DNA of 41,145 nucleotides from Candidatus Moranbacteria bacterium RIFOXYB1_FULL_43_19 (GCA_001784875.1 MFSH01000014.1:1-41145), one strand, 5' to 3'. Shown: positions 29,772 to 39,108, counted from the first letter of the stretch. The notes: generated by a model from the letters alone, not told the origin. Numbers and translations are program-made.

Positions 29772-32318
29772 CTACTCTATTTTCATCTCTTCGAGAATAC
29801 CGGTCAGATAGTCCTTCCCTTCCAAGTCGATTTTCTTCGGATAATCGCGGCTGATCTGAAAAATCAGTCTTTCGATATGCCTGTTGGCTTTTGATTTTTG
29901 CTTTCCCGCGGCTCTTTCTTTTTTCTCTGTTTCATATTTTTTGAGGTGGACGCGGATATGCCCGAGTTTTTTGCTGATTATTCTTGATTCTCTCCTCGTT
30001 TTGACGCGGCCGGTTTTGAAAAAATGCCTCACTGACCCTTTGAGGTCATCCAGTTTCTGGATGTTGTTTTGCTTTTCTTTTTTTCCTTTTTCTTGCTTTG
30101 AAGAATTGTCCGAATTGTTGTTTTGACTGTTTCCCTTCGCACTTTTATCTTCTTTCCCGGGAGATTTTGACATTTCCACCTTTTTTCCGGTAACTTTGAA
30201 CCCCATTGAGGTCTCTTTCCCTTTTTCGGCAATGCCGGAAAAGGCCGCTCCGGCATCTTCGCCTTCATTTTCTTCGCCTTCCGCCACTTTCACGATTTCA
30301 ACCCTGTATTCCCCTGTTCCCGTCCCCTCGGCCAGGATTTCGTATTCTCCGTTTTCCGGATTGGGAATGGTGAGAAATTCGGTGTTTGTTTCGAAACCGG
30401 TATAATATGCTCCCTTGATTTCATTGTATTCCCCGCCCGTCTCGAAATTTTTTCCAAGCCGTTTTCCGCTTGGCGAAACGATTTGGATATCAACCGGAGA
30501 AAATACCATTCCGATGAGGATATCATCGATTCGCCATTCTTTCACCTCTTTTGTTGGCCTTTTTCCAGTCAGGATTTCAAGTATATTTTTTTGGGCATCG
30601 GTCGGAAGAATGTTATGTTCTGATTGAAGATATACAATCTTATCAGTAGAAATATCAGACGCTTCAGCGGAAAAAAGCGGCACGGTACCATCGCCGTAAT
30701 CTTTTATTATTCCTTGCCTGTTTAAAACAGGTACATCGAAGTATTTAGGATAGCCATGCCTCCAGTAATCTGATTTATCACTATCTATGACATTGTAGCT
30801 CGACACTGTGCTTGTTTCATTAATAGTTTTCCCAATAATCTTTATAAACTCAATATTTTCCAGCTTTTTTGTTTTTTCAGCACTGTTCAGATTTTCTAAA
30901 AATTCATTTCGCGGATAATTATTCGGATATGTATTTCGCAAATTGAAATCATCTCCGTCTTCGTCGTAAAGATACTTATATACCGGCAATAGTTCTTCTA
31001 CTGACTCCATGGGACGCTCATGAATATAGTCAAAAATATCCGAGTAGCCTTCCTCTTTCGCTTCTTGATTCATTATTCTTTCGAATACAGGACTCCAAAC
31101 TCCCAAAAACTCCCCTGCTTCCCATGTCACATAATCCTTCGGCGCGCCTAGATGCGGCGTACCCACCGTGATCAGCTGGTCAACATCATTTTCATAATAG
31201 CTTGATTCAATATATTCCCTCGCGAGCAAACCTCCCATTGAGTGAGCGACAATATCCACTTTCGGCCGGCCGGTTTCATTTTTTATGTCCTCAATTCTTT
31301 TCTGAAGCAGTTTCGCGTTTTCAATGTTGCTGTCCCGCCACTGGTAGGGAAAAACCGAAAGCTCTTTGCCGTCGTTTTCATATCCCGCCTCGATGAACGC
31401 CTCGATCAGATTGTCATAAGTATGAAAAATCGGATCAATCTGCCACACTCCATCTTTCTCCCACGACCCCATAATCCCTGGAATGATAATAGCCGGATCT
31501 GGCCCATCCTTTCCTATCCAGGGATCAAAAATCACCCCATTCGAAACCCGGTCCCCTTTTCCATCCGGATTGAGAGTCGAATGATAGGGCCCGCTCCAGC
31601 TTCCCCACCAGTTATCTTGGGCGTATATCTTGTTGTAGTTTGGGTATTTGACTTTGGCGCCATAATTGACATTTTTTTCAAAAAAATTTTTGGAGGCAGT
31701 TAGCGAAACTCCACGCGTGCAATCATTCAAGGCGATTCCTTCTGCGTTGTCTGAAAAGGTATTGTTCTCAATCGTTTGGTCAGGATTATAGTTCATGTAT
31801 ATTCCCGCGTATTTGTTGTGTCTGAACTCTGAACTTTTCACCGTCACGCTTTTAGGATTGTTGGGCTGGAGAGAAAGCGTCCCCCAGGGATGTTCTCCGC
31901 CATACAAAAACCAGGCATTTTCAAAATGAGCAATGGCATTGGAACCGATCAATATTCTATACCAATAACCGGCTTTGGGCTTGTGCGCTCCAAGGTCTTC
32001 ATTTGTGTCGCCGCCGTTTTCATCATCCGTCCAGGCAGTGAAAATAATTTTTTCTTCCTCCGTCCCTATGGCTGTGATGGAATTGTTGAAGGTCGCGGAC
32101 GCCGCCTGTTTGAACTTAACAACGACCCCGGGCTCGATAGAGACCGGGGTGTTTACGTTCAAAGTTGCGCAAACGACGTAGGGGCTGCCCGCTTTTGTCC
32201 AAACGGACGGAATCGGTTCGTTCGAGCATAAATTGGTGGCAGCGCGCGTTCCAAAAGGCAACAAAAAAACAACGCCGAAAACGAAAAATCCAAAACATGC
32301 ATATTTTCCCCTTCTCAT
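29772..32318 (-). CDS. Secreted beta-helix and lipase/esterase (alpha/beta hydrolase) protein
   Basis: The protein has 848 residues. A signal peptide (1-26, FFVFGVVFLLPFGTRA) is followed by a right-handed beta-helix-like part (about 50-240, with IENNTFSDNAEGIAL and KNFFEKN repeats ending in DNWWGSWSGP). An LCAT/lipase-like hydrolase follows (about 275-580): oxyanion region IIIPGIMGSW, nucleophile AHSMGG (S360), acid YGDGTVP (D543) and histidine SEHNI (H568). The C-terminal 150 residues are charged, low-complexity and basic. The beta-helix may bind polysaccharide while the hydrolase cleaves an ester or lipid. GGAGG stands only two bases before the ATG. Confidence 0.82.
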   Translation of the reverse strand: MRRGKYACFGFFVFGVVFLLPFGTRAATNLCSNEPIPSVWTKAGSPYVVCATLNVNTPVSIEPGVVVKFKQAASATFNNSITAIGTEEEKIIFTAWTDDENGGDTNEDLGAHKPKAGYWYRILIGSNAIAHFENAWFLYGGEHPWGTLSLQPNNPKSVTVKSSEFRHNKYAGIYMNYNPDQTIENNTFSDNAEGIALNDCTRGVSLTASKNFFEKNVNYGAKVKYPNYNKIYAQDNWWGSWSGPYHSTLNPDGKGDRVSNGVIFDPWIGKDGPDPAIIIPGIMGSWEKDGVWQIDPIFHTYDNLIEAFIEAGYENDGKELSVFPYQWRDSNIENAKLLQKRIEDIKNETGRPKVDIVAHSMGGLLAREYIESSYYENDVDQLITVGTPHLGAPKDYVTWEAGEFLGVWSPVFERIMNQEAKEEGYSDIFDYIHERPMESVEELLPVYKYLYDEDGDDFNLRNTYPNNYPRNEFLENLNSAEKTKKLENIEFIKIIGKTINETSTVSSYNVIDSDKSDYWRHGYPKYFDVPVLNRQGIIKDYGDGTVPLFSAEASDISTDKIVYLQSEHNILPTDAQKNILEILTGKRPTKEVKEWRIDDILIGMVFSPVDIQIVSPSGKRLGKNFETGGEYNEIKGAYYTGFETNTEFLTIPNPENGEYEILAEGTGTGEYRVEIVKVAEGEENEGEDAGAAFSGIAEKGKETSMGFKVTGKKVEMSKSPGKEDKSAKGNSQNNNSDNSSKQEKGKKEKQNNIQKLDDLKGSVRHFFKTGRVKTRRESRIISKKLGHIRVHLKKYETEKKERAAGKQKSKANRHIERLIFQISRDYPKKIDLEGKDYLTGILEEMKIE

Positions 32319-32346
32319 TTCCTCCCAAAAATATATTTATACCTGA

Positions 32347-32376
32347 ACTATATCACAAAATCTTTTTATTCAGCAA
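32347..32376 (-). promoter_or_regulatory. Possible promoter of the lipase gene
   Basis: On the minus strand TTGCTG (32371-32376) and TATAGT (32347-32352) are separated by 18 bases. The rest of the 150-base spacer to the Wzm gene is AT-rich without other recognisable features. Confidence 0.4.
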
Positions 32377-32468
32377 TCATCAGTCTTTTAGCTAACATTT
32401 CAGCCTCTTCACTGGAGAACCAGAATATATACGTATTAGCTAATTTTGAAAAACTTCATTTGGATATT

Positions 32469-33248
32469 TTATATATCCTCCGCGATTTTGGGTTCGAGTT
32501 TTTTGAAGATGAAGAGGCTGGCTGCAAACAAAACAACCACCAGTGAAGAAAAGACGCTGATCTGCGTCAAGGTCGGATAGTGACTTTCCGTCAAGGCCAA
32601 TTTATTGAAGTGGATTATAAACCCGATTGGATTGGCAAGAAGTATTGTGTGATACTTGGCAGGAATAATCTGCAAAGGATAAACGATCGGCGAGCCATAG
32701 AAAAGGGCCTGGATCGCCACTTCCCAAATTTGAAGCAAATCGCGGTACTTTACGTATAGCGGCGCGACGATGAAAGAAAATGCGAGAATAAGCAGAAAAG
32801 TCAGGAGAATAAAAAAAACAAACATCAAAATCGCCGGAATGCCCGGCCAAAATCCCTGCCAGGCAAAAAATGCGGCAATGATGATGAGGTTCATCCCGAA
32901 AATCAATGTGGCGTTTATCGTCGAAGCGGCAACGATCGTCCAGCGGGGAACATAAATTTTCGTGACAAGAGAGGCTTTTCCGAGCAGCGAATTGAGGCCG
33001 GCCATCGTGCCTTCCGAGAAAAAGTTGAAAAGCATGATAGAAGTGAGAAGTTGGAGCGAGAAATGCTGGATGCCGGAATTTCTCGGATTGAAAATTGTCG
33101 AAAAAACAAAGTTGAGGATCAAAAAAGTGAGGAGCGGCTTGAGAAGCGCCCATACATACCCCAGAACCGAGCCGTGGTAGCGCAATTTAAAATCAGTCCG
33201 GGCAAGTGCCCAGACCAATTCCCAATAATTTTCGTGCCTTTTGGCCAT
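32469..33248 (-). CDS. wzm: Wzm: ABC-2 type permease for polysaccharide export
   Basis: This 259-residue protein has six membrane helices. The N-terminal amphipathic stretch ELVWALARTDFKLRYHGSVLGYVWALLKPL (13-42, read in two pieces) is the classic Wzm/TagG start, and YGSPIVYPLQIIP with NPIGFIIHFNKLAL marks the family's end. It forms the channel for Wzt (26320) and carries completed lipid-linked glycan across the membrane. The two genes normally sit side by side; here three genes, a TA pair and a wzt stub lie between them. Confidence 0.92.
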   Translation of the reverse strand: MAKRHENYWELVWALARTDFKLRYHGSVLGYVWALLKPLLTFLILNFVFSTIFNPRNSGIQHFSLQLLTSIMLFNFFSEGTMAGLNSLLGKASLVTKIYVPRWTIVAASTINATLIFGMNLIIIAAFFAWQGFWPGIPAILMFVFFILLTFLLILAFSFIVAPLYVKYRDLLQIWEVAIQALFYGSPIVYPLQIIPAKYHTILLANPIGFIIHFNKLALTESHYPTLTQISVFSSLVVVLFAASLFIFKKLEPKIAEDI

Positions 33249-33369
33249 TATATTTCTTTTGATGAGAAAATTATCCGCGAGATAATGGCTTTTGTGTTTG
33301 ATTTTTGATCCGGAAGTAGGCGAAAAGTTTCCGTTTAGCAGAAACCAATCGCGGCCGAATTTGTTTTAT

Positions 33370-33445
33370 CTTTGAGTTTTTGTTTTCAAGGGGTCCGAAC
33401 GCCGACCTTATTGGATAGCGGTCTAACCCCTACAAAAACTCAAAG
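33370..33445. terminator. Nested palindrome downstream of speH
   Basis: CTTTGAGTTTTTG (33370-33382) pairs perfectly with CAAAAACTCAAAG (33433-33445). Inside, AGGGGT (33389-33394) pairs with ACCCCT (33426-33431). It begins 11 bases after the speH stop on the minus strand. The rest of the 208-base gap to wzm shows no other signal I can support. Confidence 0.65.
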
Positions 33446-33456
33446 GCAAATTTAAC

Positions 33457-33876
33457 TTAAACCAAATCCTGCTTCGGAAAATTGAGCCCGCGCTTGAAAA
33501 ACTGAACTTCGGTCTCTTCAAGGCCAAAAATTTCCTTGAAGTACGCGACTGCCTTGTCTTTGTCCATTTCGTTTTTGCAGGTGTAAGCATCGATGCTTAC
33601 AAACTTCTTTTTGGGGAAAGTATGGATGCTGATGTGAGATTCGACAATCATCACAAAACCTGAATAGCCTCCGCTGTCTTTCATGTTCCGCGGTTCCGCG
33701 TACTTGACGACCGGTTCTGTCATCTTTTCCATCCCCAACTTTTCCGGAAGCTCATTGAGTGTTTTCTTGATAAGCTCGGGGTCATTGAGCTTTTCCGGAC
33801 TTCCCCCATAACCATCGAGGGTGAGATGCACTCCAAAGTGATGAGTGTCTCCATTCCCTTGCATAGTCTGTTTCAT
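33457..33876 (-). CDS. speH: S-adenosylmethionine decarboxylase proenzyme
   Basis: This 139-residue protein is of the bacterial/archaeal class 1B AdoMetDC type. It self-cleaves at the serine of ESHISIHTFP (S80), making a pyruvoyl cofactor. The histidine (H85) and cysteine (C100) lie 5 and 20 residues further, the same spacing as in the T. maritima enzyme. It makes decarboxylated AdoMet for spermidine synthesis. The N-terminus (about 17 residues before the usual start) is slightly longer than in many homologues. No spermidine synthase is in the window. Confidence 0.93.
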   Translation of the reverse strand: MKQTMQGNGDTHHFGVHLTLDGYGGSPEKLNDPELIKKTLNELPEKLGMEKMTEPVVKYAEPRNMKDSGGYSGFVMIVESHISIHTFPKKKFVSIDAYTCKNEMDKDKAVAYFKEIFGLEETEVQFFKRGLNFPKQDLV

Positions 33877-33975
33877 TTTTTGTGGTTTGGTTTTTTGGCC
33901 TAATGATTAAATTTTATTTAACTAAAATAATTTTATACTCTTTTGGAAATTCGCACAATGCCTTTTCGGGAAAAA

Positions 33976-34185
33976 CTATTTGCCTTTTTTATCTTTTTTC
34001 TTTTTCTTCATTTTTATCTCAACTGCTTTCTTCCCCTTGTAGTATCCGCAGAAAGGGCAAGCTGCGTGCCGCCTTATCATTTTTTTGCATTGCGAACAGC
34101 TGATGAAATTTTTTGATGAAATTTTTATATTTGCTCTCCTCCGATTTTTCCTCCCCTTAGTGTGACGCTGCTTTGGAACCGACAT
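33976..34185 (-). CDS. rpmF: 50S ribosomal protein bL32
   Basis: This 69-residue protein begins SVPKQRHTKGRKNRRR, a canonical bL32 start, and carries the zinc pair CSQC...CPFC (residues 30-33 and 43-46). The C-terminus ends in a lysine run (KMKKKKKDKKGK). It is a component of the large ribosomal subunit. It sits alone between speH and rnhB, and an about 70-bp palindrome lies just upstream. Confidence 0.95.
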   Translation of the reverse strand: MSVPKQRHTKGRKNRRRANIKISSKNFISCSQCKKMIRRHAACPFCGYYKGKKAVEIKMKKKKKDKKGK

Positions 34186-34216
34186 GAGTTTTGTAAAAAA
34201 TTAGAAAATTATTTTT

Positions 34217-34287
34217 ATCCCTCACCAATTTCATGAAAACAAAATATTCTTCGCCGAAATTTTAGAACAAAAAAATTGGTGAGGGAT
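34217..34287. repeat. 71-bp palindromic element (CACCAATT family)
   Basis: ATCCCTCACCAATTT (34217-34231) pairs perfectly with AAATTGGTGAGGGAT (34273-34287). The interior contains a weaker palindrome around TTCGCCGAA. Core and length match the in-gene element at 4319-4388. Confidence 0.85.
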
Positions 34288-34326
34288 GAACTAACTTGAT
34301 TTTAGTTTCTTTGAAAAGTTTGTCAA

Positions 34327-34509
34327 GCCCCGCACCAATTTTTTTGAAATAATTTTTAAAAAATTTTACGAAAGGCGGAGCCCCGCACCAAATTTCTAAA
34401 TTGGTCAATGAAATTTAATGAATATATTTTTTAAATTTTGGTGCGGGGCGGAGCCGCTCCGCTTTCTGCCATCGCTTTAAGAAGAACGATGATTGAAATT
34501 GGTGCGGGG
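34327..34509. repeat. Double nested palindrome (GCCCCGCACCAATT family)
   Basis: The outer arms are GCCCCGCACCAATTT (34327-34341) and AAATTGGTGCGGGG (34496-34509). An inner pair is GCCCCGCACCAAATTT (34380-34395) and AAATTTTGGTGCGGGGC (34433-34449). A third hairpin GCGGAG-CCG-CTCCGC (34448-34462) overlaps the last. The block ends one base before the rnhB stop codon and fills the rest of the rpmF-rnhB gap. Confidence 0.85.
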
Positions 34510-35154
34510 TCAAAGGCTTTTTTGAAAAAGTCGAAAAGATTTTCTGTGGATCTCGCACGGCCCGTGTTTTTTGATCATCTCGAAATGAAATTTTGTCCCG
34601 TAACCTTTGTGGCGGGCAAAATCATAATGGGGAAATTTTTGATGGAGCCCGACCATCATCCGGTCGCGGGTGACTTTGGCGACTATTGAAGCAGCTGCAA
34701 TGGAAAAAACAAATTTGTCGCCGCCGATGATGTTTTCCTGACGAGTTGAAGTGTTCGGAATTGGGCTCCTCCCGTCAACAAGGAGAACTTCTGCATCCGA
34801 TCCCATTTTTCTTTTGAGATCTGAAGCCGCTTTTTTCATCGCAAGATATGAAGCTTCGAGAATATTTATCCTGTCTATGGTTTCGTGGCTTGAAAATCCC
34901 ACTCCGATTGGAAAATTGACTGCGATAAAATCAAAAGCTTCTTCGCGTTGGCGGGCGGAAAGCGTTTTGGAATCACGGACGAGTTTGAATTCCGGCAACT
35001 TTTCAATCTTTTTGACGGATTCCGGAAAAACAGCCGCCGCTCCGGCCACCACCGGCCCCGCCAGCGGGCCCCGCCCGGCTTCGTCAATGCCGACGACGAT
35101 TTTCAGGCCTTCGCCCCAATATTTTTTTTCTTGGTCAAGTGTTGGAAGAATCAT
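34510..35154 (-). CDS. rnhB: Ribonuclease HII
   Basis: This 214-residue protein has GIDEAGRGPLAGPVVAGA (22-39) with D24 and E25 as metal ligands, RDSKTLSARQRE, LLVDGRSPIP and HKGYGTKFH, the full RNase HII set. It removes RNA from RNA-DNA hybrids and single ribonucleotides in DNA. The ATG at 35154 gives the family's usual N-terminus; an in-frame ATG at 35214 adds 20 residues with no match. The final RKSFRLF is conserved. Confidence 0.95.
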   Translation of the reverse strand: MILPTLDQEKKYWGEGLKIVVGIDEAGRGPLAGPVVAGAAAVFPESVKKIEKLPEFKLVRDSKTLSARQREEAFDFIAVNFPIGVGFSSHETIDRINILEASYLAMKKAASDLKRKMGSDAEVLLVDGRSPIPNTSTRQENIIGGDKFVFSIAAASIVAKVTRDRMMVGLHQKFPHYDFARHKGYGTKFHFEMIKKHGPCEIHRKSFRLFQKSL

Positions 35155-35273
35155 GTTGTCAGTATATAGTATATGGTATTTGGTATCTAGTCTTTTTTGG
35201 GTTTCAAACGGCAACTTTCACCTTTCCCCCAGATCATATATAATAAAGAAAAAGACAATTCAAAGCCTTCTCG

Positions 35274-35371
35274 CCCCGCACCAATTTTTTATCCCCCACT
35301 TTTGACTCATTGCAGAATGTTAGTTTCCATTTGCGTAAACTTTTTTTATTTAATTGGAATTGGTGAAGGGT
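35274..35371. repeat. CACCAATT palindrome upstream of dnaE
   Basis: GCCCCGCACCAATTT (about 35273-35287) faces AATTGGTG followed by AAGGG (35358-35370). The cores pair; the flanks pair only partly. It is a fourth member of the family at 4319, 34217 and 34327. Confidence 0.6.
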
Positions 35372-35389
35372 AAAGGGTTTTATTTCGTT

Positions 35390-35443
35390 ATGGAAAAAAA
35401 ACAATCCCAAAAAATCAAATTTCCCCGGTACAACAATGAATAA
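35390..35443 (+). other. Short open frame overlapping the dnaE start
   Basis: ATG at 35390 opens 17 codons, rich in Lys and Gln, and stops at TAA 35441-35443, 5 bases past the start of dnaE (35436). DnaE has no Shine-Dalgarno sequence, so ribosomes finishing this frame could restart there. Whether it is translated is unknown. Confidence 0.3.
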
Positions 35444-38400
35444 TCAAGTCAAAAAAGACATCAGCACGCAGAATACCGAACCACAACATTGTGGTACCGG
35501 GTTCGTCCACCTTCACGTCCATTCGCACTATTCCCTTCTTGACGGGCTCGCCAAAATCGACGAGCTTCTGGATCGCGCCAAGGAACTCGGGATGGACGCC
35601 TTGGCCCTCACCGACCATGGGGTTCTTTATGGCGCGATTGAATTTTATGAAAAAGCAAAAAAGAAAGGCTTGAAGCCCATTATCGGCTGCGAGATGTATC
35701 TTGCTCCCAATGGACGCGAAAACAAACGCCCGAAAATCGATGATGTCCGGCATCATTTGATCCTTCTTTCCAAAAATGAAACCGGATACAAAAACCTCAT
35801 GAAACTGGTTACTCTCGCCCATCTTGAGGGATTCTATTACAAGCCCCGGATCGATAAAGAGATCCTAAAAAAACATTCCGAGGGCCTCATTGGTCTTTCC
35901 GCCTGTGTCGAAGGCGAAATTCCTGCCACGGTGATTTCCGGAAAATTGGACGAGGCTGAAAAAAAAGCTCTCGCATATGAAGAAATTTTCGGAAAAGGAA
36001 ATTTTTATCTTGAACTTCAGCACCATCCGAAATTTCCAAACCAAAAAATTGCCAACGACGGACTCATTGAAATTTCAAAGCGCACCGGCATACCCCTGGT
36101 CGCCACCACTGACCTTCATTATGTCCACTTGGACGACGCTCCGATCCAGGATATTCTGCTTTGCGTCCAGACCAACCGCAAGGTGAGCGAAGCCAACCGC
36201 ATGAACCTCATGGATTTTGACCTGCATCTCCGCAGCCCTGAAGAAATCGAGGAGGCTTTCGGCCATATTCCGGAAGCGATCGAAAATACCCGAAAAATTG
36301 CCGACGCCTGCAATCTGGAAATCGAACTCGGAAACACCAAGCTTCCCTTTTTCAAAGTCCCTGAAGGCTTCACGCCGGAATCATATCTTCGAAAGCTTTG
36401 TGAAGAGGGTCTCAAAAAACGCCTTGGCAAAAATGTTTCCAAGGAATACCGCGATCGAATGGAATTTGAACTTTCTGTCATCGAGAAAACCGGATTCGCC
36501 TCCTACTTCCTGATTGTCCAGGACTTTGTAAACTGGGCGAAAAACCAGGGAATCGTCGTCGGACCGGGACGCGGCAGCGCAGCCGGCAGTTTTGTTTCCT
36601 ATATTCTTGGCATCACCAATATTGACCCGATCAAGTATAATCTTCTTTTCGAGCGCTTTTTGAACCCGGAAAGAATATCTCTCCCGGATGTGGACATGGA
36701 TTTTGCTGACAACCGCCGGGACGAAGTTTTGGCTTATGTAAGGGAAAAATACGGCAACGACCATGTCGCCCAGATCATCACTTTCGGAACAATGGCCGCC
36801 AGAGCCGCCGTGCGCGACGCCGGCCGGGCACTCGGCTATCCCTACGGTTTCTGCGACCAAACAGCCAAACTCATTCCGATGAATATGCCCATTCAAGGCG
36901 CCATTGCCGGCGTGCCAGAGCTTTCGAGTCTTTACAACACTGATCCGGCCGCCAAGAAACTTCTCGACAGCGCTTCACGCCTTGAGGGCGTTTGCCGACA
37001 CGCTTCCATGCATGCTTGCGGGGTGGTTATCACTCCCGAACCGGTTGTGAACTATTCTCCCCTCCAATATGTCTCCGGAGATACGGAAAATGTCGTTACG
37101 CAATATTCCGCTTCCACAAAATCCAGTTACGTTGAAAAAATAGGGCTTCTCAAGATGGATTTCTTGGGACTCAAGAACCTCACCATTATCCAGCACGCTA
37201 TCAAGATTATTGAAAAAACCAAAGGCGCGCGAATCTCAATTGACAAAATCCCGCTTGATGACAAAAAAACTTTCGAGCTTCTCCAAAACGCTTTCACAAC
37301 CGGCGTTTTTCAGCTTGAGTCCGGCGGAATGAAAAGATATCTGCGCCAGCTTGAGCCTTCCACTTTTGAAGATGTGATCGCCATGGTCGCCCTTTACCGT
37401 CCCGGCCCGATGGACTGGATACCGGATTTCATTTCAAGAAAACACGGACGGAAAAAAATAACCTATATCCACCCAAAACTTGAGCCGATTCTCAAAAATA
37501 CTTACGGCGTGGCGGTCTACCAGGAGCAAGTGATGCAGATTGCCCGGGCTCTCGCCGGTTTTTCTCTTTCTGAAGCTGACATCCTCCGAAAAGCGGTGGG
37601 GAAAAAAATTCCGGAGTTGATTCGCGAGGAAAAAGTGAAATTCATTGACGGCTGCGTGAAGAACAAAATCGACCGCCGCATCGCTGAAAAAGTCTTTGCC
37701 TTCATCGAACCGTTCGCCGGATACGGATTCAACCGTTCGCACGCGGCCTGCTACGCCATGATAGGCTACCAGACGGCCTATCTCAAGGCCCACTATCCGA
37801 CCGAGTTCATGGCGGCTCTTCTCACTTCCGACCAGGACAACATTGACCGTATCGCTATCGAAATTGAAGAATGCCGAATTATGGGAATTGAAGTCCTTCC
37901 TCCTGATATAAATGAAAGTTTTGTCACTTTTGCCGCCATTTTGAAGCCGAATGAACCGGAGAAAATCCGGTTCGGCCTCGGAGCCATTAAAAATGTCGGA
38001 AAAAATGTCGCCAATGAAATCGTCGAGGAAAGGAAAAGGAACGGAAAATATAAAAGCCTTACTGATTTTGTCGAGAGAATTCAAATAAAAGACCTCAACA
38101 AAAAATCTTTGGAAAGTCTCGTGAAAAGCGGAGCTATGGAAGAATTTGGCGAGCGGAACCAGCTCCTCGCCAATGTTGAACATATTTTGGGCTATTCAAA
38201 GGACCTTCAGCGCCAGGCCGCTTCCAACCAAACCAGCCTTTTTGGAGCCAGCGGTGTCGAGATAAAAATGCCGGAAATCAGCCTTTCTGAAGCTCCGCCT
38301 GCCGAAAAAATGCAGCGCCTTACCTGGGAAAAAGAATTGCTTGGGCTTTATATAAGCGATAATCCGCTCGTCGAATATCTGGATTTTTTCCGCCATTTTT

Positions 38401-38972
38401 CGAAACCAATTTCCGAAATTGACGAAAGTTATGTCGGACAGGTTGTCACGGTCGGCGGCATAATTGAAAAGGTTAAGAAAATATTTTTGAAATCACAAAA
38501 AAGTATGGCCTTCGTCGGCGTGGAAGATGCTGGCGGCCAGAAAATGGAGATAATCGCTTTTCCAAAAACGCTTGACCAGTATGGCGGTCTTTTTGAAGAA
38601 GGAAAAATAATCCTGGCTACGGGAAAAATATCCGACAAAGACGGAACGCTGAAGCTGCTTTGTGACGAAGCCAGGCTTGTTAACCGGGACGAAATCGAAA
38701 GATACCGCGCTCTGGAAAACCAGCGCAAAACCGATGTTGAGCGCGAAAACAGCCTCCAAAAAATATTTTTGAAGCTTCCCCAAAAATCCAATTCCGAACT
38801 CCTCCGAAAAATATCCGGCATCTTGAGCCAGGCAAAATCAGGCAACTCGAAAATCTATCTCGAATTTGAGAGTGGCAGTTCCGCAAAAACAAACCGGCTG
38901 GAAACACCTTATAGGATTGAGTATGACAAGAATGTGGCCGAGAAGATAAGAGAAATATTGCAAAGAAAATAA
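35436..38972 (+). CDS. dnaE: DNA polymerase III alpha subunit
   Basis: This 1178-residue protein is a full-length DnaE1-type replicative polymerase. The PHP domain starts FVHLHVHSHYSLLDGL (about 23-38) and keeps most metal-site histidines. GPGRGSAAGSFVSYILG precedes the catalytic LPDVDMDF, with D418 and D420. YQEQVMQIA, AGYGFNRSHAACYA and a helix-hairpin-helix region (about 850-900) follow. An OB fold (about 1000-1070, VTVGGIIEKVKK) and a C-terminal domain complete it. It synthesises the chromosome with the sliding clamp. No Shine-Dalgarno sequence is evident before ATG 35436. Confidence 0.97.
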   Translation: MNNQVKKDISTQNTEPQHCGTGFVHLHVHSHYSLLDGLAKIDELLDRAKELGMDALALTDHGVLYGAIEFYEKAKKKGLKPIIGCEMYLAPNGRENKRPKIDDVRHHLILLSKNETGYKNLMKLVTLAHLEGFYYKPRIDKEILKKHSEGLIGLSACVEGEIPATVISGKLDEAEKKALAYEEIFGKGNFYLELQHHPKFPNQKIANDGLIEISKRTGIPLVATTDLHYVHLDDAPIQDILLCVQTNRKVSEANRMNLMDFDLHLRSPEEIEEAFGHIPEAIENTRKIADACNLEIELGNTKLPFFKVPEGFTPESYLRKLCEEGLKKRLGKNVSKEYRDRMEFELSVIEKTGFASYFLIVQDFVNWAKNQGIVVGPGRGSAAGSFVSYILGITNIDPIKYNLLFERFLNPERISLPDVDMDFADNRRDEVLAYVREKYGNDHVAQIITFGTMAARAAVRDAGRALGYPYGFCDQTAKLIPMNMPIQGAIAGVPELSSLYNTDPAAKKLLDSASRLEGVCRHASMHACGVVITPEPVVNYSPLQYVSGDTENVVTQYSASTKSSYVEKIGLLKMDFLGLKNLTIIQHAIKIIEKTKGARISIDKIPLDDKKTFELLQNAFTTGVFQLESGGMKRYLRQLEPSTFEDVIAMVALYRPGPMDWIPDFISRKHGRKKITYIHPKLEPILKNTYGVAVYQEQVMQIARALAGFSLSEADILRKAVGKKIPELIREEKVKFIDGCVKNKIDRRIAEKVFAFIEPFAGYGFNRSHAACYAMIGYQTAYLKAHYPTEFMAALLTSDQDNIDRIAIEIEECRIMGIEVLPPDINESFVTFAAILKPNEPEKIRFGLGAIKNVGKNVANEIVEERKRNGKYKSLTDFVERIQIKDLNKKSLESLVKSGAMEEFGERNQLLANVEHILGYSKDLQRQAASNQTSLFGASGVEIKMPEISLSEAPPAEKMQRLTWEKELLGLYISDNPLVEYLDFFRHFSKPISEIDESYVGQVVTVGGIIEKVKKIFLKSQKSMAFVGVEDAGGQKMEIIAFPKTLDQYGGLFEEGKIILATGKISDKDGTLKLLCDEARLVNRDEIERYRALENQRKTDVERENSLQKIFLKLPQKSNSELLRKISGILSQAKSGNSKIYLEFESGSSAKTNRLETPYRIEYDKNVAEKIREILQRK

Positions 38973-39058
38973 TTGAAGTCAAATTTTTTCCCTTCTGGAT
39001 AAAATCCGTGCCAAGTTTCGAGGGATAAGTGGGCTTCGAGGTGAGGACAGAATAAAAT

Positions 39059-39096
39059 AAAAGCGCAGATCCTCCCCCAAGAGAACTACGCTTTTT
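39059..39096 (+). terminator. Probable terminator after dnaE
   Basis: AAAAGCG (39059-39065) pairs with CGCTTTT (39089-39095), and the T-run continues. The stem is short with a long loop, so efficiency is uncertain. Confidence 0.5.
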
Positions 39097-39108
39097 TTCT
39101 TCTCTGGA

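Noticed and set aside
36381-36896. Minus-strand open frames inside dnaE
   Set aside because: They are shadows of the polymerase catalytic domain.
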